A DNA stretch of 13,320 bases from an uncultured Rikenella sp. (GTDB taxonomy: Bacteria; Bacteroidota; Bacteroidia; Bacteroidales; Rikenellaceae), in the NCBI RefSeq assembly GCF_910577125.1, contig NZ_CAJTMN010000059.1, positions 1 through 13,320 on the forward strand, read 5' to 3'. Below, piece after piece: positions 1 through 8,710 of this stretch. The position numbers and the translations under genes are program-made. The notes beneath the pieces were generated by a model, which saw only the letters and a list, made by a program, of their open reading frames with translations, was not told the origin of the DNA and did not search any database. Positions within the stretch are counted from its first letter, which is position 1, and each line of letters opens with the position of its first letter.

Positions 1-28
1 TGCGTAAGCATCCTCTAAAGTTTTTCTG

Positions 29-52
29 GTTCTCTTTGTTCACAAAGAGAAC
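29..52. repeat. Perfect 11-bp inverted repeat in leader of RND operon
   Basis: The arms GTTCTCTTTGT (29-39) and ACAAAGAGAAC (42-52) are exact reverse complements with two bases between them. As RNA this gives a 10-bp stem with a TTCA loop. No T-run follows on either strand, so it is a poor intrinsic terminator. Its dyad form and position about 50 bases before the RND start would suit a repressor operator (for example of the TetR family often tied to efflux operons) or an mRNA structure. The repeat is seen directly; the role is inference. Confidence 0.55.
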
Positions 53-62
53 AGTTCACTCC

Positions 63-96
63 CGGATAAAAACAGCAAAAACAAAAAGATTATCCG
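63..96 (+). repeat. 7-bp inverted repeat with A-rich loop just before RND start
   Basis: CGGATAA (63-69) and TTATCCG (90-96) are exact reverse complements separated by a 20-base, strongly A-rich segment. In mRNA this could form a long-loop hairpin ending seven bases before the ATG at 104. Bacteroidetes genes often lack Shine-Dalgarno sequences and use A-rich leaders, so this segment may set translation of the RND gene. Arms this short can occur by chance. Confidence 0.35.
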
Positions 97-103
97 ATAA
101 GTT

Positions 104-3100
104 ATGATTCGCAGACTGATAGAGCGTCCGATAGCCGTGACCATGTGCGCCATCGCCGTGGTCGTGCTCGGAATCGTGGCCTCGCGACTGCTACCCATCT
201 CCCTGATGCCCGAAGTGGACATTCCGCAGATCACCGTCCGGATCAACGCCCCGAACACCCCCGCTCGGGAGCTTCAGGCCTCCGTCATCGCCCCGCTGCG
301 ATCGCAGCTCATGCAGGCAGGCCACCTGCGCGAGATCACCGCCGAAGCCAAGGACGGCGCCGGACTGATCTTTCTGCAATTCGACTACGGCTCCGACATC
401 GACTACCTCTTCATCGACGTCAACGAGCGGATCGACCGCGCCATGGGCTCGCTGCCCAAGGAGGTGGAACGCCCCACCGTCGTCAAAGCCAGCGCCACCG
501 ATATTCCCGCCTTCTATCTGAACCTCACCCTGTCCGACAGGCAAGAGACCGGCAGCCCGGCGACAAACAACCGGGCCCGCGAGAACCGGCTGATCGAGCT
601 CAGCAACTTCGCCGCCACCGTGATCGCCAAACGGCTCGAACAGCTGTCTCAGGTCGCCTTCGTGGACATGAGCGGCCGCCTCTACCCCGAACTCATCGTG
701 ATACCCGACGCCGCGCGGCTCGAAGCCTTGGGCATCGAACCCTCGCAGCTCGAAGCCGCCATTCAGGCCAACCACATCAACATGGGTAACCTGACCGTCC
801 GGGACGGCCAGTACCAATACAACATCCGGTTCAACTCCACCCTCTCCGGCCGGCGCGACATCGAACAGATTCCGCTCCTCATCGAAGGCCGGCTTTTCCG
901 CCTCGGCGAACTCGCCGCCGTGGTCGAACAGCCCCAGCAACGGCAGGGAATCGTCCTCTCCGACGGCCGCGAAGCCGTCACCATGGCCGTCATCAAACAG
1001 TCCGACGCCCGGATGGGAGACCTCAAGGCCGAAATCAACCGCCTCGTCGAACACTTCGAACGCGACTACCCCGACATCGACTTCACCATCACGCGCGACC
1101 AGACCCAGCTGCTCGACTACTCGATCGGCAACCTCGAAAGCAACCTCATCGTGGGAGCCGTGCTGGCCTGCCTCGTGATCTTCCTCTTCATGCAGGACTT
1201 CCGCGCACCGCTGCTCATCACGCTGACCATTCCGCTGTCGCTGCTCGTGTCGCTGCTCTTTTTCTTCCTCCTCGGCATCTCGATCAACATCATCTCGCTC
1301 TCCGGGCTGATGCTCGGCCTCGGGATGATGGTCGACAACTCGATCATCGTCATCGACAACATCTCGCAACGGTGGGATCGCGGCGAACGGATGAAAGAGG
1401 CCGTCGTCGTCGGAACGGGCGAAGTCTTCTCGGCCCTCCTCAGCTCGGTGCTGACCACCTGTTCGATCTTCGTGCCGCTGATCTTCCTGAGCGGCATCGC
1501 CGGCGCCATGTTCTACGACCAGGCGATGGCCGTGACCATCGGCCTCGTCTCCTCGCTGATCGTCGCTATGACCATCATCCCCGTCTACTACCACCTCCTC
1601 TATCGCGGAAAAGAGCAGCGCGGACGAAACCGCATCTTGCAGAAAATCGGCGTCCGGGACATGGCCGGGGCGTACGAACGGAGCCTCAAGTGGGTCTTCC
1701 GGCACCAGCGGTTCGTGTGGCTCGCCGTCGCTGGATTCACCGCAGCCGGTATCTGGTTTTATCGGAAACTCGACAAGAGCACCATGCCGGAGATGGACAA
1801 AGAGGATATTATTCTGCACGTGGACTGGAACCAGCCGATCACAGCCGCCGAGAACCGCCGCCGGACCGACCGGCTGGTCGGCGAGCTGGGAGCGGGAGCC
1901 GAGCATGCCACTGTACTGGCCGGCCGGCAGCAGTTCGTCCTCTCGCACACCCGCGAGACGGGCGGGAACGAAGCCTTGGTCTATGTGCGCGTGAACGATC
2001 CGGACTCCCTGGCGGCCGTCGTCGGACGGGCGCAGCGGTACGTGCAGCGGGAGTTCCCCGAGGCCGCCTTCCAGACCGAAGAGGCCGGGAATATCTTCGA
2101 GATGATCTTTTCCGAAAACGACGCGACCCTGACGGCACGTCTGCGTCCCACCTCCGGGAGCGCCGAGCCGGACAAGCTCAACCCGCTGCTGGCGGCCCTT
2201 CGGGACAGCCTGCCGAGGGTGCGGATCGAGCCCGTCGTCTGGCAGGAGCACATCACCCTCTACGCCGACCCCGACCGGATGGCGCTCTACCGGGTGAGCT
2301 ACAACGACCTTTACTACACCCTGAAAAGCGCATTCAACGAGAACCGGATTCTGGAGATTCGACAGGGGCAATACTCCCTGCCCGTTTCGTTAGGAGCGGC
2401 GGAACAGACCGTACGGGAGGTGCTCGCCACCCACACCGTGCTGTCGGGCGATAAAGTCGAGATACCCGTCTCGTTTCTCCTGACCGAGAGCCCCGACCGC
2501 GATTTGCGGAGCATCGTCTCGGGCGCCGAGGGAGAATATTATCCCCTGCACCTCGACGTGACGGACGAAGAGGTGCCGGCGACGATGGCCGTCGTTCGGC
2601 GCGCGGCGGAACGCAACGGAAACTTCGAAGTCGGCTTCTCGGGCAGCTGGTTCGACAGCCGCGACACCCTGAAACAGCTCGTGACCGTACTCGTCGTCTC
2701 GCTGCTGCTGCTCTACTTCATCCTCGCCTCGCAGTTCGAATCGCTGGTACAGCCCTTCATCATCATGTCCGAAATCGTCGTGGACATCTCGGGCGCCTTG
2801 CTGGTGCTGTGGGTCTGCGGGTCGAGCCTCAACCTGATGTCGCTGATCGGCCTCGTGGTGATGAGCGGGATCGTCATCAACGACTCGATCCTGAAAGTCG
2901 ACACCTTCAACCGGCTGCGGCGCGAAGGCCATGGCCTGCTGCGCGCCGTGCTGACCGGCGGCGACCGGCGGCTCAAACCGATCGTCATGACCTCGCTCAC
3001 GACCATTCTGGCCATCCTGCCCTTCCTCTTCTCGGGCGGGATGGGGAACGACCTCCAGCGGCCGCTGTCGCTCGCCATCATCGGCGGGATGATCTTCGGA

Positions 3101-3187
3101 ACGATCGTCAGCGTCTACTTCATCCCGATCTTCTATTACCTCATCTACCGCCGACGCGACAGGCGACATACCTCTCCCCGGTCATGA
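104..3187 (+). CDS. RND efflux transporter permease, first of tandem pair
   Basis: Inner-membrane proton-driven pump subunit of the RND (AcrB/ACR_tran) superfamily. It should work with a periplasmic adaptor and a TolC-like channel, neither of which is in the window. At 1027 residues it is full length for the family. The N-terminus shows the usual short cytoplasmic start, TM1, then the porter-domain opening LMPEVDIPQITV. TM4 contains GLMLGLGMMVDNSIIVIDNI, with the proton-relay Asp at about residue 411 followed by Asn where AcrB has a second Asp. In TM10, GIVINDSIL has Asn 926 where AcrB has Lys 940. This reduced relay is common in RND proteins outside the AcrB subgroup. The start is the first ATG after an A-rich leader. 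The stop overlaps the next start by ATGA, so the two are translationally coupled. The substrate cannot be told from sequence; drugs or other hydrophobic compounds are likelier than metals. Confidence 0.93.
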   Translation: MIRRLIERPIAVTMCAIAVVVLGIVASRLLPISLMPEVDIPQITVRINAPNTPARELQASVIAPLRSQLMQAGHLREITAEAKDGAGLIFLQFDYGSDIDYLFIDVNERIDRAMGSLPKEVERPTVVKASATDIPAFYLNLTLSDRQETGSPATNNRARENRLIELSNFAATVIAKRLEQLSQVAFVDMSGRLYPELIVIPDAARLEALGIEPSQLEAAIQANHINMGNLTVRDGQYQYNIRFNSTLSGRRDIEQIPLLIEGRLFRLGELAAVVEQPQQRQGIVLSDGREAVTMAVIKQSDARMGDLKAEINRLVEHFERDYPDIDFTITRDQTQLLDYSIGNLESNLIVGAVLACLVIFLFMQDFRAPLLITLTIPLSLLVSLLFFFLLGISINIISLSGLMLGLGMMVDNSIIVIDNISQRWDRGERMKEAVVVGTGEVFSALLSSVLTTCSIFVPLIFLSGIAGAMFYDQAMAVTIGLVSSLIVAMTIIPVYYHLLYRGKEQRGRNRILQKIGVRDMAGAYERSLKWVFRHQRFVWLAVAGFTAAGIWFYRKLDKSTMPEMDKEDIILHVDWNQPITAAENRRRTDRLVGELGAGAEHATVLAGRQQFVLSHTRETGGNEALVYVRVNDPDSLAAVVGRAQRYVQREFPEAAFQTEEAGNIFEMIFSENDATLTARLRPTSGSAEPDKLNPLLAALRDSLPRVRIEPVVWQEHITLYADPDRMALYRVSYNDLYYTLKSAFNENRILEIRQGQYSLPVSLGAAEQTVREVLATHTVLSGDKVEIPVSFLLTESPDRDLRSIVSGAEGEYYPLHLDVTDEEVPATMAVVRRAAERNGNFEVGFSGSWFDSRDTLKQLVTVLVVSLLLLYFILASQFESLVQPFIIMSEIVVDISGALLVLWVCGSSLNLMSLIGLVVMSGIVINDSILKVDTFNRLRREGHGLLRAVLTGGDRRLKPIVMTSLTTILAILPFLFSGGMGNDLQRPLSLAIIGGMIFGTIVSVYFIPIFYYLIYRRRDRRHTSPRS

Positions 3188-6100
3188 GCACGCCGATACG
3201 ACGCATATCCCCCTTCACCGTGATTCTGGTGATGGCGACCCTGATGGTGATCGGGATCGCCATGATTCCGCTGCTCCACATCCAATACGCCCCCGGCGTG
3301 AGCCAGAAAGGGATCACCGTCTGGTTCAGCTGGCCGGGCGCCTCGGCCCGGGTCGTGGAGCAGGAGGTCACCTCGAAAGTCGAAGGCGCCCTCGCCTCCA
3401 TCTCCGGCATCCGCGAGATGCACTCCGCCTCCTACAAAGACGGCGGCACTGTCTCCCTCAGCTTCAAGAAAGAGGCCCGGATGGACGCCATCCGGTTCGA
3501 CATCTCGTCCCGGCTGCGGCAGCTCTACCCCTCGCTGCCCGACGGCGTCTCCTACCCCCAGCTCTCGACCGGCATGGACGGCGAGAGCGCCTCGCCGGTG
3601 CTCACCTACACCATCAACGCCGACCTGCCCACCTGGCAGATCGAGCAGTACGCCGAAAAGAACATCGCCGAGCCCCTCTCGCGGATCGAAGGGGTACGAC
3701 AGGTCTCGGTGACCGGCGCCACGCCGTTCGAGTGGGTCGTGACCTTCGACCCGAACCGCTGCGCCACGCTCGGAATGACCGGCCAGGAGATTCGGAACGC
3801 CTTTCAGCAGCTGGCCCGGAACGACCAGTTGGGCATCGGGACGATCGAGACCGACAACCGGACAGGCGAACCGCAACAAATCCGCCTCGGGCTCCGTCCG
3901 CGCCCCGTGCCGCCCGAGGAGTGGGAGCGGATCGAAGTGGGCAACTACGGCGGCCGGATCGTTCGGCTGGGCGAAGTCGCCACCGTCGAACACCGCCAGA
4001 AGCTGCCCGACACCTACTACCGGATCAACGGGCTGAACAACATCAACCTGACAATCTATGCCGAGAAGCACGTCAATACGCTGGTGGTGACCGACGCCCT
4101 GAAAGCGAAAGTGGAGGAGATCCGCGCCTCCCTGCCGCCGGGCTACGCCATCCTGCTGGCCGACGACACCTCGGTCTACATCCGGGGCGAGCTCAGCAAA
4201 ATCTACTGGCGGACGGGGCTGTCGGTGCTGATCCTGCTGCTCTTCGTCTTCCTCACCAGCCGGAGCTGGAGGTATCTGTGGATGATCGTCCTGACGCTGG
4301 CCTGCAACGTGCTGGTGGCCTTCATCTTCTACAACCTCTTCGGGCTGGAGATCCACCTCTACTCGCTGGCCGGGATCACCGTCTCGCTCGGGATGATCAT
4401 CGACACCTCGATCATCATGATCGACCACTACGGCCGGTTCCGCAACCGGCGCGTCTTTTTGGCCATTATGGGCGCCCTGCTCACCACCATCGGCGCGCTG
4501 AGCATCGTCCTCTTCCTGCCCGAGAGCCAGCGCGAGAATCTGGCCGATTTCTGCGCCGTCATCGTCATCAACCTCGTTGTCTCGATGGCGATTTCGGTCT
4601 TCTTCATCCCCGCCCTGCTGGACAAAAGCCCGATCTACGGCCGGCAGCGTTCGAAACGCCCCCGCCGTTTCCGCACCCGCGGGAAACGGCGCGCCGCACG
4701 GATGACGGCCCTCTATGCCCGCTTCCTGCGACACGGCCGGCGGTGGCGGTGGGTCTATATCACGGCGGTCATCTTAGGATTCGGCCTGCCCGTCCAGCTG
4801 CTGCCCGCCAAAATCGAACACAAAAACGAACCGGCCCGGGATTCGACCCTCTGGGTGCGGGCCTACAACGCCACGATCGGCAGCAACTTCTACCAGCAGA
4901 AAGCCAAGGAGTGGGTCGAGGGGGCCTTGGGCGGTTCGATGCGGCTCTTCGCCAAGAAGGTTTACAACTCGAACTTCTACAACGATCCGGAACGGACACG
5001 GCTGATCATCGGCGCCCGGCTGCCCGAGGGGTGCACCGTCCACCAGCTGAACGAGACGATGCGCGACATGGAGAACTTCCTGAGCGGATTCGACGAGATC
5101 GACATGTTCCGCACCTCGATCACGGGGTACGACAACGGGCAGATCACCGTGACCTTCCGACCCGAAGCCGACCGGCAGGGCTTCACCTTCCGGCTGAAAG
5201 ACCTCGCCACCTCGAAAGCCATCAGCCTCGGCGGCGCCGACTGGAGCATCTACGGCGTGGGACAGGGATTCAACAACAGCCTCAGTTCGGGATGGAAATC
5301 GAACCGGATTACGCTGCGGGGATACAACTACGAACAACTCTACCGCTATGCGCAGGAGTTAGTGGACTCGATTTCGGTCAATCCGCGGGTGTCCGACCCG
5401 GAGATCATGGGGCGGGTCACCTTCGGCGGGAAAGACAACCGAACGGAGTTCTATCTCGACCTGAACTTCGACCGCTTCGCCTTATACGGCGTGACCCCGT
5501 CGGCCTACTACCGGACGCTGAGCGAACAGGTCTACCGCCAGGGATTGCCGTCGTTCTACCACGACGGACGGATGGAACAGGCGGTGCTGGTCTCCTCCGA
5601 GGCGGAGCGTTTCGACGCGTGGCACATGCGGAACGACATCCTGACGGTCGGCGACCGGAACGTCAAGCTCTCGGAGCTGGGCGAGCTGGCCAAACGCCGC
5701 TCGGGCAATAACATCTACAAATACAACCAGCAATACTCGCTGATCGTGGCTTTCGACTTCGTAGGCTCCTACGAGCTGGCGAACCGCTTCACCGACCGGC
5801 AGACCGAACGGCTCCGAGCCGAGCTGCCGGTCGGTTACAGCGTGGCGAACGACCGGGGCGGCGGCTGGTGGGGTGACGACGGCGGAACACCGTACTGGCT
5901 ATTGGGACTGGTGATCGTCATCATCTATTTCATCTGCTCGGTGCTCTTCGAATCGCTCCGACAGCCGCTGGTGATTATCGCGATGATTCCGATCTCGTTC
6001 ATCGGCGTTTTTCTGACCTTCTACCTCTTCGAGCTTCGGTTCGACCAGGGAGGCTTCGCCTCGTTCGTCCTGCTGAGCGGTCTGGTGGTCAACGCCGGCA

Positions 6101-6402
6101 TCTACCTCATCAACGACTACAACCTCTTCCTGCGGAGCGGCGTGCGGGCGGGGCTGACAACCTACCTGCGGGCTTACAACCGCAAGATCGTGCCGATTCT
6201 GCTGACCGTGCTTTCGACGGTACTGGGACTGGTTCCGTTCGTGGTGGTGAGCCGCGAACCGTTCTGGTTCTCGTTCGCCGCGGGCGCGATGGGCGGGATG
6301 CTCTTCTCGCTGATCGCGATCCTGCTCTTCCTGCCGCTCTTCCTGCCGATGAAACCCGTATCGATCGCGAAAGAAAAAAACTCTTATAGCCGATGTTTCT
6401 AA
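3184..6402 (+). CDS. RND efflux transporter permease, second of tandem pair
   Basis: A second RND permease of 1072 residues, clearly different in sequence from its upstream neighbour. The ATG at 3184 is chosen because it overlaps the preceding stop by four bases and begins a normal RND N-terminus (MSTPIRRISPFTVILVMATL, then WPGASARVVEQEV, the family's hallmark after TM1). The frame stays open upstream to 2809, but that part lies inside the first gene. TM4 reads LGMIIDTSIIMIDHY, with Asp 407 and Thr at the second relay position; TM10 has SGLVVNAGIYLINDYN with Asn 970. Two oddities are a very basic cytoplasmic stretch around residues 480-523, between the two halves, and a Gly/Trp-rich segment (GGGWWGDDGG) near 893 just before TM8. 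The pairing suggests two subunits of a heteromeric pump, as in MdtBC, but two separate homotrimers are equally possible. Confidence 0.92.
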   Translation: MSTPIRRISPFTVILVMATLMVIGIAMIPLLHIQYAPGVSQKGITVWFSWPGASARVVEQEVTSKVEGALASISGIREMHSASYKDGGTVSLSFKKEARMDAIRFDISSRLRQLYPSLPDGVSYPQLSTGMDGESASPVLTYTINADLPTWQIEQYAEKNIAEPLSRIEGVRQVSVTGATPFEWVVTFDPNRCATLGMTGQEIRNAFQQLARNDQLGIGTIETDNRTGEPQQIRLGLRPRPVPPEEWERIEVGNYGGRIVRLGEVATVEHRQKLPDTYYRINGLNNINLTIYAEKHVNTLVVTDALKAKVEEIRASLPPGYAILLADDTSVYIRGELSKIYWRTGLSVLILLLFVFLTSRSWRYLWMIVLTLACNVLVAFIFYNLFGLEIHLYSLAGITVSLGMIIDTSIIMIDHYGRFRNRRVFLAIMGALLTTIGALSIVLFLPESQRENLADFCAVIVINLVVSMAISVFFIPALLDKSPIYGRQRSKRPRRFRTRGKRRAARMTALYARFLRHGRRWRWVYITAVILGFGLPVQLLPAKIEHKNEPARDSTLWVRAYNATIGSNFYQQKAKEWVEGALGGSMRLFAKKVYNSNFYNDPERTRLIIGARLPEGCTVHQLNETMRDMENFLSGFDEIDMFRTSITGYDNGQITVTFRPEADRQGFTFRLKDLATSKAISLGGADWSIYGVGQGFNNSLSSGWKSNRITLRGYNYEQLYRYAQELVDSISVNPRVSDPEIMGRVTFGGKDNRTEFYLDLNFDRFALYGVTPSAYYRTLSEQVYRQGLPSFYHDGRMEQAVLVSSEAERFDAWHMRNDILTVGDRNVKLSELGELAKRRSGNNIYKYNQQYSLIVAFDFVGSYELANRFTDRQTERLRAELPVGYSVANDRGGGWWGDDGGTPYWLLGLVIVIIYFICSVLFESLRQPLVIIAMIPISFIGVFLTFYLFELRFDQGGFASFVLLSGLVVNAGIYLINDYNLFLRSGVRAGLTTYLRAYNRKIVPILLTVLSTVLGLVPFVVVSREPFWFSFAAGAMGGMLFSLIAILLFLPLFLPMKPVSIAKEKNSYSRCF

Positions 6403-8702
6403 AAAGCTTTTTCAATTTCCTAAACCGGAATAAACTATACACGACGGTCAATTTTTTCGGACTTTCGTTATCGTTGGCATTCGTGCTTCTGCTGGGACTC
6501 TACATCCGGCGCGAGACCTCGATCGACCGGCAGCACGCCAATTGTGATCGGATCTACCGACTTCAGTCTTCCGAGAACATTACACTCCCGGCCCGGCTGG
6601 TATCCGATCTGGCAGGACGTTATCCGGAGATCGAAGCGACGACCCGCATGCGACAGTTCAGCCGTTGGGTACAGCGGACGCCGGAAACGGGAGCTAATGA
6701 AGAGATTTTGGCGGTCGATCCGGACTTCTTTCGGATGTTCTCATTCCCAATGGTCGAGGGCCATGCCGACGAGGTGATGCGCACCCCGAAAGAGATCGTA
6801 CTGACGCGCGGTTTCGCCACCGCACTGTTCGGCACGCGACCGGCACTGGGAGAACATGTAACGATCAACGGAGATAATTCATATACTGTCTGCGGCGTGG
6901 TCTCCGATTTTGAAAACTCGCACCTCCGGACGCCGTCAATCCTGGTGCCGTTCGAGAAGACCGGGCCACTGATGGAAAGCTATGGTACGTGGGGCACCTC
7001 GATCTATCTGATGAGTCATGCAGGAGCCGATCTGGCCGGAAAGATTGACGACATCAATGCTTTCGCTGAACACGACCTGAATTTCAATCCACTCAAAGAG
7101 AGCGACGACGAGCACTTAGAGCTGGTGCCGCTCACGGAGCTCTATTTTTCGCCCGACGCAACGGAATACACCCGGACGAACAACCCGAAATTCATTCTGA
7201 TTCTCGGAGTTACAGCGTTGCTGGTTCTAATCTTTGCCGCCATCAACAACATCAACCTGTCGACCGCCCAAACCGGCTCCCGGGCCAAAGAGTTCGCCAT
7301 GCGAAGGCTGCTCGGAGGAACCCGGCGGGCGATGTTCGCCGGGTGTATCGCAGAGACTATCCTGTTTTGTTTCGCTTCGTTGAGCGTCGGGCTGTTGATA
7401 GCCTCCCTGTTCGAACCATACTTCGCCGACATGATGGGTACCTCTCGCGATTTGATTGCGGAGGGGATGACATGGAGCAACGGGTTGTGGATAATCGGTC
7501 TGGTGATCCTACTGGGTGTAATTTGCGGGGTGGTTCCGGCGGGAATGATTGCCGCCGTGCGACCGATCGAGATCGTTCGCGGGACGTTCCGGCGGAAAAC
7601 CAAGATGGTGTACAGCAACCTCTTTATCGGATTGCAACTCTGCATTACGATCGTGTTGCTCTGCGGCACGATCACGGTTGCCCGACAGGTGCGATACATG
7701 AAAAGCAGCGATTTGGGGTTCGACAAGGAATATATTGTCGCTTGTGATTTCGGGAACACCTTCAGCCTCAGCGACAAAGAGCCTCTGCGGACAGAACTGG
7801 CGGCCATTCCGGGGGTCGAGTCGGTATCGTTCTGTACGGGCTATCCGACGGTTTACGGAAACAATCAGATGTTCGACGACCGGGAGGGGGTGACGCACGA
7901 TTTCAACCGTTACCAGGTCGATACGGCATTTATGAAGATGTTGGGTCTCCGTATTCTGCACCGGACAGGCGTCACGGACGCCGATGCAGTGTGGCTGAAC
8001 GAGACAGCGTGGAGACGCCTCGGCCTGACCGACGACGCAACGGAATACCGAGGCTGCGACTGGTGGCCCTTCAAGATCGCGGGAAAGGTGCAAGACTTCC
8101 ATGCACTGGATTTCTCGGAACCGATCGGCGAAACGATGATCGAACCGCTGACGGACGAGCAGATGCCGTATTATGTCCTGATCAAGGTCTCTCCGGCCGA
8201 TCCGTTCGCCACTCTGGAACGAATTCGGACGGCGTATAACAAACTGGCCTGGGGTGACGTGTTCGACGGTCGTTTTCTGGATGACCGGGTGGCGGATATG
8301 TACACGCGTCAGACACAACTCTCACGAATGATGGGAACGCTGTCCGGCGTCGCCCTCGTGATCTCGGCTCTCGGACTGCTGGCCGTAGCCACTTACTATA
8401 CCCGTCAGCGGGTACAGGAGGCGGCTGTCCGCAAAGTGTTCGGCGCGACGAGCGGAGAGGTGCTCGCCTTGCTGTTGGGCCGATTCCTGAAATTAGTGGG
8501 CGTATCGTTCGTTATTGCGGTGCCGGTCGGATGGTATTTCATGCGGGAGTGGCTGGCGGAGTTTGCCTACCGGATTCCGCTGTCGTGGACGATTTTCGCA
8601 CTGGCGGGCGGCATCGTGTTGCTGATGGCCGGAGGGACGGTGCTATGGCTATCGATCCGCACGGCGGAAACCCATCCGGCTGTGGTGCTCAAACAATCGT
8701 AA
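6393..8702 (+). CDS. MacB/FtsX-type ABC transporter permease (two FtsX domains)
   Basis: A 769-residue inner-membrane permease with the typical Bacteroidetes layout: TM1 at about 19-37 (VNFFGLSLSLAFVLLLGL), a MacB-like periplasmic domain to about 265, a first FtsX domain with the motif RRLLGGT near 304 and TM segments around 268-400, a TM at about 410-430, a second periplasmic domain, and a second FtsX domain with RKVFGAT near 678 and three TMs at about 650-757. Such proteins do not pump substrate across the membrane themselves. They couple ATP hydrolysis by a MacB/LolD-type ATPase to motion in the periplasm, for export, lipoprotein release or signalling. No ATPase gene is visible here. The start overlaps the RND stop by 10 bases, implying translational coupling. 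Third codon positions look less GC-rich than in the RND genes. The 3' end converges on the next gene with 8 bases between. Confidence 0.9.
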   Translation: MFLKSFFNFLNRNKLYTTVNFFGLSLSLAFVLLLGLYIRRETSIDRQHANCDRIYRLQSSENITLPARLVSDLAGRYPEIEATTRMRQFSRWVQRTPETGANEEILAVDPDFFRMFSFPMVEGHADEVMRTPKEIVLTRGFATALFGTRPALGEHVTINGDNSYTVCGVVSDFENSHLRTPSILVPFEKTGPLMESYGTWGTSIYLMSHAGADLAGKIDDINAFAEHDLNFNPLKESDDEHLELVPLTELYFSPDATEYTRTNNPKFILILGVTALLVLIFAAINNINLSTAQTGSRAKEFAMRRLLGGTRRAMFAGCIAETILFCFASLSVGLLIASLFEPYFADMMGTSRDLIAEGMTWSNGLWIIGLVILLGVICGVVPAGMIAAVRPIEIVRGTFRRKTKMVYSNLFIGLQLCITIVLLCGTITVARQVRYMKSSDLGFDKEYIVACDFGNTFSLSDKEPLRTELAAIPGVESVSFCTGYPTVYGNNQMFDDREGVTHDFNRYQVDTAFMKMLGLRILHRTGVTDADAVWLNETAWRRLGLTDDATEYRGCDWWPFKIAGKVQDFHALDFSEPIGETMIEPLTDEQMPYYVLIKVSPADPFATLERIRTAYNKLAWGDVFDGRFLDDRVADMYTRQTQLSRMMGTLSGVALVISALGLLAVATYYTRQRVQEAAVRKVFGATSGEVLALLLGRFLKLVGVSFVIAVPVGWYFMREWLAEFAYRIPLSWTIFALAGGIVLLMAGGTVLWLSIRTAETHPAVVLKQS

Positions 8703-8710
8703 GATATCCG

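Noticed and set aside
191..2371. 726-residue open frame antisense to the first RND gene
   Set aside because: Its composition (long runs of D, E, H, G, Q) is what the reverse strand of a GC-rich membrane-protein gene gives. It has no recognisable domain, and the plus-strand protein is unambiguous.
3145..4734. 529-residue open frame antisense to the second RND gene
   Set aside because: Same strand-shadow composition, no family resemblance, and it crosses the real gene boundary.
3732..5711. 659-residue plus-strand frame inside the second RND gene
   Set aside because: Arg/Pro-rich out-of-frame translation of a GC-rich gene. The overlapping RND frame carries all the conserved motifs.
7509..8318. 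269-residue open frame antisense to the ABC permease
   Set aside because: No signal, domain or start context, and the permease on the opposite strand is complete.
8703..8710. Possible bidirectional terminator between the convergent permease and propeller genes
   Set aside because: Only eight bases separate the stops, and I see no stem-loop with a T-run on either strand.
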